DNA from: Pseudomonas lutea
Lineage (GTDB): Bacteria > Pseudomonadota > Gammaproteobacteria > Pseudomonadales > Pseudomonadaceae
Assembly (NCBI RefSeq): GCF_000759445.1
Contig: NZ_JRMB01000001.1
Location: 1,240,001 to 1,304,000 of the forward strand
Length of the DNA stretch: 64,000 bases
Direction: 5' to 3'
Position numbers and translations under genes: made by a program. The notes below the pieces were generated by a model. It saw only the letters and a program-made list of their open reading frames with translations, was not told the origin of the DNA and did not search any database. Below are positions 56,501 to 64,000 of this stretch, in pieces; the stretch's first letter is position 1; each line of letters opens with the position of its first letter.

Positions 56501-57265
56501 ATCCATCCAGCCCTGCACGGCGGCCAGGCAATCAGGCTCCTTGAGACTGGCAACGGCCATTGGCAAAGGGTTCATCCCTTGCGCCATCAAGCGTTCGCAA
56601 AACACGTCGATGAAGCCGGTGTTGGCCGCCTGCAGATGGGAGCGATAGAACAGCACGGCAGCGACCGGCTGGTCGGCACGCCAGTCGGCCTGCCAGCGGG
56701 CCAGATCGGCGTTGGGGTTCTGCGGATGATAGATCACGCTGCGCGGCAGGGTTTGCGGCTCGGCCCAGGCAGCAAGGCCACCCAGCCATCGCGTGGCAAT
56801 GAAGTTGAGCAACTCCTGCGCATTGTGTTTGCCGCCCTGGCGCAGGTAGTGCCAGACCCGCTCGCAGTCTTCGGTAGATTCGGTACTCAGCCCGATCAGC
56901 TCAGGGTCCGGCTTGTCGCAACCCGGCACCAGAATCAGCTTGACCCCTTTGGCCGCCAGCTCCACGAGACGCTCGACGCCGTAACGCCAGTAACTCATGC
57001 CGCCGTGCAGGGAAAGCACGATGACCTTGGCGTGACGCAGCACTTCGTCGACGTACAGGTCCACCGAGGCGTGATTCTGCACCTGCATCGGATTGGCCAG
57101 ACGCAGCGTCGGATAATCATCCGGCAACTGCTGCGCGGTTTCGGCGAGCAATGCCAGATGCGAATCACCGCTGCACAGGATTACCAGCTCGGCGGGCGTC
57201 TGCCCCAGATCGGCAATGCTGTCATCGGGAACGAAACCGCCGGGCTGTGTACGCAGCAGGTGCAT
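53504..57265 (-). CDS. cobN: Cobaltochelatase subunit CobN (1253 aa)
   Basis: The large catalytic subunit of the ATP-dependent cobaltochelatase, which inserts Co2+ into hydrogenobyrinic acid a,c-diamide in the aerobic B12 pathway. Length is standard for CobN. Landmarks: [27 protein letters not shown]-type middle region, [45 protein letters not shown] (the most conserved CobN/ChlH signature) and [32 protein letters not shown]. It starts 2 bases after the cobW stop. Confidence 0.97.
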   Translation of the reverse strand: [1253 protein letters not shown]

Positions 57266-57267
57266 GG

Positions 57268-58338
57268 TTAGCCCTGCGTTCCGAGCGCCGCGCGCAACTG
57301 CGCTTCAAGCACAGCGGCGTCGAGTTCCTGGCCGATCAGCACCAGCCTGGTTTCGCGGACTTCGTCGGTCTTCCAGGCGCGATCAAAGTGCTTGTCGAAG
57401 CGTGTGCCGACGCCTTGAACCAGCAAGCGCATCGGCTTGCCAGGGATGGCGGCAAAGCCCTTGACGCGCAAGATGCCGTGCTGCACAACCGCCTGAGTCA
57501 GCGCGTCGAGCAACAGCGATTCATCCGCCTGGGGCAAGTTGATCGAGATCGAGTCAAACGCATCATGGTCGTGATCGTCAGCGTCATCGCCTTCATGGTG
57601 ATCGTGATGGGTCTTGCGGCCATCAATGTGCAGCTCGGACTCGGCACCCAGGCCCAGCAACACGCTGATCGGCAACTGGCCCTTGCTGGCCTCGACGACT
57701 TTCACCGCAGGCGGCAGCTCTTCGGTCACCTCGGCACGCACTGCAGCCAGTGCAGCGGCATCGAGCATGTCAGCCTTGTTGAGAACGACCAGGTCAGCAC
57801 TCGCCAACTGATCCGCGAACAGCTCGTGCAGCGGCGATTCGTGGTCCAGGTTCGGGTCCAGCTTGCGCTGGGCATCAACCTGATCCGGGAACGCCGCGAA
57901 CGTGCCGGCCAGCACCGCCGGGCTGTCGACCACGGTGATCACGGCGTCGACGGTGCAGGCGTTGCGGATTTCCGGCCATTGAAAGGCCTGGACCAGCGGC
58001 TTGGGCAGCGCCAGCCCCGAGGTTTCGATCAGGATGTGGTCGAGGTCGCCGCGACGGGCAACCAACTCCTGCATCACCGGGAAGAATTCTTCCTGAACGG
58101 TGCAGCACAGGCAGCCGTTGGCCAGTTCGTACACCCGGCCAAGGGCTTCTTCCTCGGTGCAACCGATGGTGCACTGCTTGAGGATGTCGCCGTCGATGCC
58201 CAGCTCGCCGAATTCGTTGACGATGACCGCGATACGCCGGCCCTCGGCATTGTCGAGCATGTGCCGCAGCAAGGTGGTTTTGCCCGAGCCGAGAAAGCCG
58301 GTGACGATGGTGACGGGGAGTTTGGCCAGTGTTTTCAT
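57268..58338 (-). CDS. cobW: CobW, GTP-binding metallochaperone (356 aa)
   Basis: A G3E-family GTPase: P-loop GFLGSGKT (14-21), metal motif CLCC (Cys76, Cys78, Cys79), base-recognition NKAD and a His/Asp-rich loop (THHDHHEGDDADDHDHD, about 240-256) that could buffer metal. It probably delivers Co2+ to CobN. It is the first gene of the cobW-cobN-chlI-chlD unit and directly follows a cobalamin riboswitch on the same strand. Confidence 0.96.
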   Translation of the reverse strand: MKTLAKLPVTIVTGFLGSGKTTLLRHMLDNAEGRRIAVIVNEFGELGIDGDILKQCTIGCTEEEALGRVYELANGCLCCTVQEEFFPVMQELVARRGDLDHILIETSGLALPKPLVQAFQWPEIRNACTVDAVITVVDSPAVLAGTFAAFPDQVDAQRKLDPNLDHESPLHELFADQLASADLVVLNKADMLDAAALAAVRAEVTEELPPAVKVVEASKGQLPISVLLGLGAESELHIDGRKTHHDHHEGDDADDHDHDAFDSISINLPQADESLLLDALTQAVVQHGILRVKGFAAIPGKPMRLLVQGVGTRFDKHFDRAWKTDEVRETRLVLIGQELDAAVLEAQLRAALGTQG

Positions 58339-58474
58339 CGGTTGCCCTCAGGCGTGCGGCAGGGCAACGAGGACGAAAACAGCGCAGGGCCGGCAGACGC
58401 AGGCGCGCAGTTCGATTCGCCACCGGATCACCCCGCCCGGTTGTAGTGAAATGCTCCGGCTGCTGACAGGCAGT

Positions 58475-58672
58475 CCGATTCGAGGCAGGTCTCCTGGCTC
58501 ACGGCGGCCGTTCGCTGATGCTGTGATCGGCGACGGCTATTCATCGCGCCTTCCCGCTCGCGCAGTGGCTGTGCAATGACGCTGTCCGTTTACAGTTGCG
58601 GGGGCAGCTGCGGCATGTGACCGCATTCCCTTCTTAGCGCCGGCGCCCATCAAGCAGGCAGCCTGCGAACCT
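58475..58672 (-). promoter_or_regulatory. Cobalamin riboswitch upstream of cobW
   Basis: On the minus strand: GGCGCC near 58645, GGGAATGCGGTC near 58622-58632, the hallmark GCTGCCCCCGCAACTGTAAA (58588-58607) and the B12 box GAGCCAGGAGACCTGCCTC (58481-58499). Order and spacing match the AdoCbl riboswitch. High AdoCbl should switch off cobW-cobN-chlI-chlD. The ribosome site of cobW is about 140 bases downstream. Confidence 0.94.
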
Positions 58673-58849
58673 CAAGTGCGCAAGGCTACGCAGTGACCGC
58701 AGGCGGGTCAATCGCCGCTGTGCGTCAATTGCCGGTGCCGTGGACTGCACGACGACCGGACGTGCCGACGCCGCCGTTACCGGGCGGATCAAGCGACCGG
58801 TTGACGGGCTGATTGACGGGGTGCGGCCCCCATGGTCTCCTACACGCCT

Positions 58850-59060
58850 TGTTACGGGTGCCCTTCACAGGGTGAAACGGGAAACCGGTGCGCGCAGACC
58901 TTCGGGTGCGCAAGTCCGGTGCTGCCCCCGCAACGGTAAGCGAGCGAAGCGTCAAATCCACTGTGTCGGTGACGACATGGGAAGGTGGCGCTTGCAGGCA
59001 CTGACGCAGTGAAGGTTGCTGCGTGCGCCCCTCGCGAGCCCGGAGACCGGCCCGACAACG
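58850..59060 (+). promoter_or_regulatory. Cobalamin riboswitch upstream of cbtB
   Basis: On the plus strand: GGGTGCCCTTCACAGGGTGA (58856-58875), GAAACGGGAAACCGGTG, CCGGTGCTGCCCCCGCAACG then GTAAGC (58917-58942), GACATGGGAAGG and the B12-box-like GAGCCCGGAGACCGGCCCGAC (59036-59056). It controls cbtB-cbtA-cobE. It is divergent from the minus-strand riboswitch; the roughly 180 bp between them (58673-58849) must hold both promoters. Confidence 0.94.
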
Positions 59061-59167
59061 ACACATAACAAACCCGCGGTGGGCGGGCGCTGTTGCGTCA
59101 CTGTCGGCAATTGCCTGCGGTTTCTTTGCGCCTTTCCGTCCGCTGAATGACTTCAGAGGGAAGCGCC

Positions 59168-59377
59168 ATGTCCATCAGTACACCCCGCCCGACTGCAACA
59201 ACCGCTCCTGCCCCGGCAACAACCGTCACGGCTACGCAAAGCCAGCGTCTCGTCGCCGCCGCGGGCGCGATGCTGCTCGGCGCGTTCCTGGTCTATTTCG
59301 CCGGCTTCTCTCATATCGATGCCGTGCATAACGCTGCTCACGACACCCGCCACAGCTCTGCTTTCCCTTGCCATTGA
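59168..59377 (+). CDS. cbtB: Cobalt transporter subunit CbtB (69 aa)
   Basis: A single-helix membrane protein (AAAGAMLLGAFLVYFAGFS, about 30-48). The C-terminus HNAAHDTRHSSAFPCH is the His-rich signature of CbtB, presumed to bind Co2+. Between the riboswitch and cbtA, which begins 11 bases later. Confidence 0.95.
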   Translation: MSISTPRPTATTAPAPATTVTATQSQRLVAAAGAMLLGAFLVYFAGFSHIDAVHNAAHDTRHSSAFPCH

Positions 59378-59388
59378 GGCCTGCCGCC

Positions 59389-60108
59389 ATGTTCAAACGA
59401 ATCGCGCAAACAGCCGGATTCACCGGGCTGCTGGCGGCCCTGCTGCTGACGCTGCTGCAAAGCTTCTGGGTTGCACCGCTGATTCTGCAGGCGGAAACCT
59501 GGGAAAAGCCTGCGGCGGTCCAGGCACATGAGCACGCTGACGGCACCTCGGCCGGCCATGTTCATGACGCCGAGGCATGGGAACCGGAAAACGGCTGGCA
59601 GCGCGTGCTTTCTACCGCCGGCGGCAATCTGGTGGTGGCAGTGGGTTTTGCATTGATGCTGGCGGCGCTGTATACCCTGCGCGCGCCAGCCAGTGCTCGT
59701 GAAGGCGTCCTGTGGGGCTTGGCGGGCTACGCGGTGTTTGTGGTAGCGCCCACCCTCGGACTGCCGCCAGAGCTGCCCGGCACTGTGGCCGCGGACCTCA
59801 CGCAACGGCAGATCTGGTGGGTGAGCACTGCAGCGTCCACTGCGGTCGGCCTGGCACTGATGGTGTTCGCCCGGCATTGGCTGCTCAAAGCGCTGGGCGC
59901 ATTGATTCTGGTGGTGCCGCACCTCGTAGGCGCTCCCCAGCCAGCGGTGCACTCGGCCCTCGCGCTGGAAGCCCTGCAAACGCAGTTCAAGCTCGCATCG
60001 CTGCTGACCAACGCTGCGTTCTGGGTCGCGCTGGGTTGGATCAGCGCCTGGCTGTTTCGTCGCAGTGAGCCAGGCGCGACCCACAGCGGCCTGAATCCCG
60101 CCTTGTGA
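59389..60108 (+). CDS. cbtA: Cobalt transporter subunit CbtA (239 aa)
   Basis: About six membrane helices, with a His-rich external loop (AHEHADGTSAGHVHDAEAWE, about 50-70) between the first two. CbtA with CbtB forms the B12-regulated cobalt uptake system. The ATG at 59389 is chosen because the protein then begins with a typical MFKRIAQTAGFTGLLAALLL helix. The stop overlaps the next start (GTGA). Confidence 0.94.
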   Translation: MFKRIAQTAGFTGLLAALLLTLLQSFWVAPLILQAETWEKPAAVQAHEHADGTSAGHVHDAEAWEPENGWQRVLSTAGGNLVVAVGFALMLAALYTLRAPASAREGVLWGLAGYAVFVVAPTLGLPPELPGTVAADLTQRQIWWVSTAASTAVGLALMVFARHWLLKALGALILVVPHLVGAPQPAVHSALALEALQTQFKLASLLTNAAFWVALGWISAWLFRRSEPGATHSGLNPAL

Positions 60109-60548
60109 GTCCGGCGGGCGACAGACAGCGGGGGGCTCGGCCGGTGCGGGTGGTGGGTCTGGGCTGTCAGCGCGGCTGTTCGGCATCGGCACTGCGGCAG
60201 TTGATGGAGGCGTGTTTGAGCGAACATGGGCTTGCGTTGCGCGATGTCACCGCCCTCGCCTCCATCGACACCAAAGCCGATGAGCCTGGCCTTCGCGAAC
60301 TGGCTGACGCACTGCAGTTAACGGTCGCGTTTTTCAGCGCCAGCGACCTTGCTGCTTACGAGCCCTCGCTGACTCATCGCTCGGACATCGCCTTTGAACG
60401 CACCGGTTGCTACGGCGTGGCGGAAAGCGCTGCGCTGGCAATGGCGGAGCGGTTGTCAGGCTTCCCAGCGACGCTGATTATCCCGCGCCGTAAAGGCGCG
60501 CAAGCGACGTTCGCATTGGCGGGCCAAAGCCCGGAGGACTGGGTTTAG
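60105..60548 (+). CDS. cobE: CobE / CbiG C-terminal family cobalamin biosynthesis protein (147 aa)
   Basis: Matches CobE, the C-terminal half of CbiG: VRVVGLGCQRGCSASALRQLME, ASIDTKADEPGLRELAD and TGCYGVAESAALAMAE. It starts at a GTG overlapping the cbtA stop by four bases. CobE helps precorrin processing around ring contraction and binds tetrapyrroles. A REP-containing unit abuts the stop codon. Confidence 0.92.
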   Translation: MSPAGDRQRGARPVRVVGLGCQRGCSASALRQLMEACLSEHGLALRDVTALASIDTKADEPGLRELADALQLTVAFFSASDLAAYEPSLTHRSDIAFERTGCYGVAESAALAMAERLSGFPATLIIPRRKGAQATFALAGQSPEDWV

Positions 60549-60550
60549 CG

Positions 60551-60627
60551 GGGAAAGCGTCAGGCGTCACACTGCGAATTTGGGGGTGTACACACTGGCC
60601 TCTTCCCGGCTGAAGCCGGTCCCACTG
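60551..60627. repeat. Single diverged unit of the 111-bp family-C REP repeat
   Basis: GGGGAAAGCGTCAGGCGTCA, GGTGTACACACTGGCC and the inverted REP TTCCCGGCTGAAGCCGGTCC follow the same order as the units at 30.65-31.15 kb, including the spacer. It starts 3 bases after the cobE stop codon and ends before cobM. Confidence 0.85.
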
Positions 60628-60733
60628 AAGCAGAATGAGTGCAGACGACCGAATCACTCAGGGCTGAGTACATTTGCGGGGCGGCGACGCATCCAATGAA
60701 GCTGCGCGTACTAAATTCCATTCAGGACACTCT

Positions 60734-61480
60734 ATGACCGTTTATTTCATCGGCGCCGGCCCCGGCGACCCGGACCTGATCACTGTCAAAGGCCAGCGGC
60801 TGATTCGTACTTGCCCGGTGATTATCTATGCAGGCTCGCTGGTGCCCGAAGCGGTGCTGGAGGGGCATCAGGCCGTTCAGGTGACCAACAGCGCCTCGCT
60901 GCATCTGGAGCAGATCATCGATTTGATGAAATCTGCTCATGCACAAGGTCAGGATGTTGCGCGTGTCCATTCTGGCGACCCCAGCCTCTATGGCGCCATC
61001 GGCGAACAGATCCGCTGCCTGCGCGACTTGCAGATCCCCTTCGAGATCATTCCCGGCGTCACCGCCACCGCTGCGTGCGCTGCCCTGCTGGGCACCGAGC
61101 TGACGCTGCCGGACATTTCCCAGACCGTGATTCTGACCCGCTACGCCGACAAGACCGACATGCCCGACGGTGAATCCCTCGGCGAGCTGGCACGCCATTG
61201 CGCGACCATGGCGATTCATCTGGGGGTAAATAACCTGGGCAAGATCGTCGCAGAACTGACCCCCCACTACGGCACGGACTGCCCGATTGCCGTGGTGCAT
61301 AGGGCCAGCTGGCCGGATCAGGACTGGGTTACCGGGACCCTGGCGGATATTGAGGAAAAGGTCCGCGTCAAAGGCTTCCGACGCACCGCGCTGATTCTCG
61401 TGGGCCGGGTTTTGGACAATGACGTCTTCAGCGAGTCATCGCTGTACCAGGCTGGGCATGCTCACCTGTTCAGGCCGTAA
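60734..61480 (+). CDS. cobM: Precorrin-4 C(11)-methyltransferase CobM (248 aa)
   Basis: An SAM-dependent tetrapyrrole methylase: VYFIGAGPGDPDLITVKGQRL (N-terminal signature), YAGSLVPEAVL, VARVHSGDPSLYGAIGEQ and VIPG-type loop EIIPGVTATAACAALLGTELTLP. It methylates C-11 of precorrin-4 in the aerobic B12 pathway. The ATG at 60734 begins the signature; the longer frame is REP-adjacent. It lies 185 bp after cobE and may share its riboswitch-controlled transcript or have its own promoter. Confidence 0.96.
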   Translation: MTVYFIGAGPGDPDLITVKGQRLIRTCPVIIYAGSLVPEAVLEGHQAVQVTNSASLHLEQIIDLMKSAHAQGQDVARVHSGDPSLYGAIGEQIRCLRDLQIPFEIIPGVTATAACAALLGTELTLPDISQTVILTRYADKTDMPDGESLGELARHCATMAIHLGVNNLGKIVAELTPHYGTDCPIAVVHRASWPDQDWVTGTLADIEEKVRVKGFRRTALILVGRVLDNDVFSESSLYQAGHAHLFRP

Positions 61481-61506
61481 ATCCTCGCCGCAAACGTGGA
61501 ATTCTG

Positions 61507-62254
61507 AAGGACCGGCTTGCTGGCGAACCGGATAGGTCAGCGATGAACCTATCGCCTGGTTTTACACTTTCGCCAGCAAGCCGGCTCCTACGATTTTGCT
61601 TCCACCACAAATCATGCGAACGCCGTAAATCCCCTGTACGAGCGCGCTTGCCCGCGAAGGCGCCGCCACAGCCCGCACCCTGCTTGCCTGACACACCGCT
61701 TTCGCCAGCAAGCCGGCTCCTACGAATTTGGCGTCCACCACAAATCATGCGAACGCCGTAAATCCCCTGTACGAGCGCGCTTGCCCGCGAAGGCGCCGCC
61801 ACAGCCAGCACCCTGCTTGCCTGACACACCGCTTTCGCCAGCAAGCCGGCTCCTACGAATTTGGCGTCCACCACAAATCATACGAACGCCGTAAATCCCC
61901 TGTAGGAGCGCGCTTGCCCGCGAAGGCGCCGCCACAGCCAGCACCCTGCTTGCCTGACACACCGCTTTCGCCAGCAAGCCGGCTCTTACGAATTTGGCGT
62001 CCACCACAAATCATACGAACGCCGTAAATCCCCTGTAGGAGCGCGCTTGCCCGCGAAGGCGCCGTCACAGCCAGCACCCTGCTTGCCTGACACACCGCTT
62101 TCGCCAGCAAGCCGGCTACTGCGAATTTGGCGTCCACCACAACTCATGCGAACGCCGTAAATGCCCTGTAGGAGCGCGCTTGCCCGCGAACGACTTTCAG
62201 CAGCGACATTTTTATCGCTGGCCCATCGCGTTCGCGGGCAAGCGCGCTCCTGCA
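61507..62254. repeat. Tandem array of mixed REP pairs with a 133-bp period
   Basis: Units begin with (C/G)CCCTGTA(C/G)GAGCGCGC at 61631, 61764, 61897, 62030 and 62163, each exactly 133 bp apart. Each has a family-B REP, GAAGGCGCCGCCACAGCC, an inverted family-A REP and a TTTGGCGTCCACCACAAATC...GAACGCCGTAAATC spacer. A degenerate first unit starts near 61507. The last unit is closed by an inverted family-B REP ending at 62254. It fills the gap between convergent cobM and nfuA. Confidence 0.95.
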
Positions 62255-62279
62255 ATGACCGGAGCTACCTTCCGCCCAC

Positions 62280-62306
62280 AAAAAAGCCCCGAACCAGTCG
62301 GGGCTT
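62280..62306 (-). terminator. Rho-independent terminator of nfuA
   Basis: On the minus strand AGCCCCGACTGGTTCGGGGCT forms a stem with a short loop, followed by six T residues, starting about 20 bases after the nfuA stop. Confidence 0.92.
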
Positions 62307-62326
62307 GGCTTGCAACACGCTCTTGC

Positions 62327-62920
62327 TCAGTAATACGCGTTTTCTTTCTGCGTGTGGTCGGTCACGTCGCGTACGCCGGTCAACTCGGGTATGCGTTCCA
62401 GCAGGGTGCGCTCGATACCTTCCTTGAGCGTCACGTCGGCCTGGCCGCAGCCCTGGCAACCGCCACCGAATTGAAGAATCGCGACATTGGCGTCGTCTTC
62501 TTCCACCACTTCGATCAGGGTGACCTGCCCGCCATGGCTGGCCAGACCCGGATTGATCTCGGTTTGCAGGTAATAATTGATGCGCTCGTTGATCGGGCTG
62601 TCGGCATTGACCATCGGGACTTTGGCGTTTGGCGCCTTGATGGTCAGCTGGCCGCCCATGCGATCAGTGGCGTAGTCGACAACCGCGTCGTCCAGAAACG
62701 CTTCACTGAACGCGTCGATCCACGCGGTAAAGCTCTTCAGGCCGATGGCCGTGTCTTCAGGTTTTTCTTCACCCGGCTTGCAATAGGCAATGCAGGTTTC
62801 AGCGTATTGGGTGCCAGGCTGGGTAATAAACACGCGGATGCCGATGCCCGGGGTGTTCTGCTTTTCAAGCAGATCGGCCAGGTAATCGTGGGCGGCATCA
62901 GTAATCGTAATAGCGGTCAT
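62327..62920 (-). CDS. nfuA: Fe-S cluster carrier NfuA (197 aa)
   Basis: The N-terminal degenerate A-type carrier domain (about 1-95) is followed by an Nfu domain with the cluster-binding CxxC at Cys155 and Cys158 ([12 protein letters not shown]). The start ATG is at 62920 ([18 protein letters not shown]); a longer frame upstream is not conserved. It receives or delivers 4Fe-4S clusters under oxidative stress or iron limitation. Single-gene unit with a good terminator. Confidence 0.95.
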   Translation of the reverse strand: MTAITITDAAHDYLADLLEKQNTPGIGIRVFITQPGTQYAETCIAYCKPGEEKPEDTAIGLKSFTAWIDAFSEAFLDDAVVDYATDRMGGQLTIKAPNAKVPMVNADSPINERINYYLQTEINPGLASHGGQVTLIEVVEEDDANVAILQFGGGCQGCGQADVTLKEGIERTLLERIPELTGVRDVTDHTQKENAYY

Positions 62921-63023
62921 GAAAATTCCTCGCAGACGTGGGACGCAGTTTACGCCAATCAACAGCGCCTGACAAAGCCCTAGTGTTTTAGTCGGGTAAA
63001 GGCCCTGACACCTGCCGCATCGA

Positions 63024-64000
63024 TCAGGACAACGCTGCGTCCCGGTTCGCCCTTCTCTCGTCGAGCCAGCCCTTCATGCGTCGATACAAGCCCTTCTCGA
63101 TCCATTCGTAGCTCAGCCATGCACCCAGCGCGATGACCGGCACACAGACCGCGAAAACTCCATACGGGTTAAGACCATAGCGTTCGCTGGCCAGCCAGCC
63201 GGCATACAGCACCAGCACGTGGAGCAGGTACACCGAGTAGGAACAATCGCCCATGACTTTGAGCAGGCGGTAGTTGCGCAGATAGGGTTCGAGAGAAATA
63301 CATGCCACAACGATTACCGCGCTCGGCAGCCCCCAGTTAATGATGCGCGGCGCCGGTTGCAGGTTATCAATGGCGAACAACGCAGCGCCGATCGCCAGCA
63401 ATGGCAGCCACAGCCGCTCGCCGATCCATCCGCGGCGGTACACGATGCCCACGAAGATGCCGAGCAGGAACTCATACACGATGTCATTGGCGTAGAACCG
63501 ACTGACCAGTCCTGAGCGGCCCAACACATCGGTGATGGCGAACAGCGCCGCGCCAAGAATCAGTGGTCGCAGTCGTTGCTGAAACAGGAAGACCAGCGAG
63601 AACAGCACGTAGAAGAGCATTTCATAGTTAAGAGTCCACCCGACATTGAGAGTGGGATAGAGGCCGTAACCGCCCGGGTTTTCTGACGGGATAAACAGCA
63701 GCGACAGGATGAAGCTTTGCCAGTCGACCACCTGGTGCGGCAGCAATGGTTGGGCCACCACAACCAGCAGGCCCATCACCAGCGTGTAAAGCCAATAGGC
63801 CGGAACGATGCGGATGACGCGGTTGAGCATGAATCGACCGGCCGGAATGTCCCGGTCGACCGTTGACAGGTAGATGACCAGACCGCTGATGACGAAAAAG
63901 ATGTCGACGCCCACGGCGCCTTTCTCAGTGAAAAAGCGGCCGACAGGCCCACTCGGATGGAAGTCGAAAAAAATCTGCATGAAGTGGTGACACACAACGG
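63024..64000 (-). CDS. OafA/YrhL-type acyltransferase, 5' end outside window
   Basis: An acyltransferase-3 family membrane protein with about ten helices. The visible part opens [11 protein letters not shown], the usual first-helix motif (HH), and continues [46 protein letters not shown] and [16 protein letters not shown]. The frame is open to base 64000, so about 10-30 N-terminal residues are missing. Such proteins acetylate O-antigen, exopolysaccharide or other glycans; no glycan gene cluster is visible here. Confidence 0.9.
   Translation of the reverse strand, partial: VVCHHFMQIFFDFHPSGPVGRFFTEKGAVGVDIFFVISGLVIYLSTVDRDIPAGRFMLNRVIRIVPAYWLYTLVMGLLVVVAQPLLPHQVVDWQSFILSLLFIPSENPGGYGLYPTLNVGWTLNYEMLFYVLFSLVFLFQQRLRPLILGAALFAITDVLGRSGLVSRFYANDIVYEFLLGIFVGIVYRRGWIGERLWLPLLAIGAALFAIDNLQPAPRIINWGLPSAVIVVACISLEPYLRNYRLLKVMGDCSYSVYLLHVLVLYAGWLASERYGLNPYGVFAVCVPVIALGAWLSYEWIEKGLYRRMKGWLDERRANRDAALS

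Noticed and set aside
55448..57271. 607-codon open frame antisense to cobN
   Set aside because: GC-rich third positions of the strongly supported cobN keep the opposite strand open; the antisense product is low-complexity His/Gln/Arg-rich with no family motif.
61507..62254. Family of small Ser/Arg-rich proteins encoded across the REP array
   Set aside because: The frames repeat once per 133-bp unit on both strands and are translations of the REPs.

Overview
The window is a 64-kb piece of a high-GC gammaproteobacterial chromosome, almost certainly Pseudomonas of the syringae/fluorescens lineage. I infer this from protein families read by eye, the dense REP-type palindromes of three families, the P. 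syringae-like short palindromic repeats, and the CopA/CueR, CobN/ChlI/ChlD/CobW and CbtAB arrangements. Naming a species would need a 16S or ANI search. Two genes run off the edges: a TonB-dependent receptor (left) and an OafA-type acyltransferase (right). I see no rRNA, tRNA, prophage, transposase or CRISPR array.

Layout. 0-7 kb: TonB receptor, a multi-spanning permease, a 1.4-kb repeat-filled convergent gap, then selD-mnmH (selenophosphate synthesis and tRNA 2-selenouridine). 7-16 kb: MFS exporter, trehalose-synthase-type GH13 enzyme with a divergent MocR regulator, a Gfo/Idh/MocA oxidoreductase, a 2,5-dioxovalerate dehydrogenase and an FKBP isomerase, followed by a 1.2-kb tandem array of paired REPs. 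17.6-28.4 kb: a block of nine same-strand signalling genes, reading right to left: rsbR, rsbS, rsbT, an HATPase-SpoIIE phosphatase, a soluble histidine kinase, a REC-PAS-kinase-REC hybrid, a bacteriophytochrome kinase, a single-domain response regulator and a second hybrid kinase. 28.7-38 kb: small metabolic and envelope genes plus a LexA-boxed radical-SAM/DUF4130 pair. 38.7-44.5 kb: LysR, CueR-controlled copA-cueR, and two overlapping LysR genes. 44.6-51.6 kb: cytochrome P460, an epoxide-hydrolase-like protein, uppP, pnuC with a nicotinamide riboside kinase, and a VpsR-like AAA+ regulator. 51.6-61.5 kb: cobalamin genes arranged around two back-to-back cobalamin riboswitches. 61.5-64 kb: another REP array, nfuA and the acyltransferase.

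How the genes work together. The best candidate for an under-described system is the 17.6-28.4 kb block. A complete RsbR-RsbS-RsbT-phosphatase stressosome core is translationally coupled to two histidine kinases, and a red-light photoreceptor with its response regulator lies next to them on the same strand. No sigma factor, anti-sigma antagonist or DNA-binding output is present. The expected logic, which is inference, is that stressosome release of RsbT alters the neighbouring kinases and that light and stress inputs meet on shared receiver domains. The cobalamin region combines cobalt import (CbtAB), late corrin-ring steps (CobE, CobM) and cobalt insertion (CobN with ChlI/ChlD-like subunits, CobW), with both transcription units under AdoCbl riboswitches.

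The non-coding DNA is unusually structured. Five intergenic regions carry REP palindromes amplified as tandem units of nearly constant length (about 40, 111-112, 126-131, 133 and 163-173 bp). Four copies of a roughly 258-bp dispersed element are bordered by CTTGAT-type hexanucleotide microsatellites.
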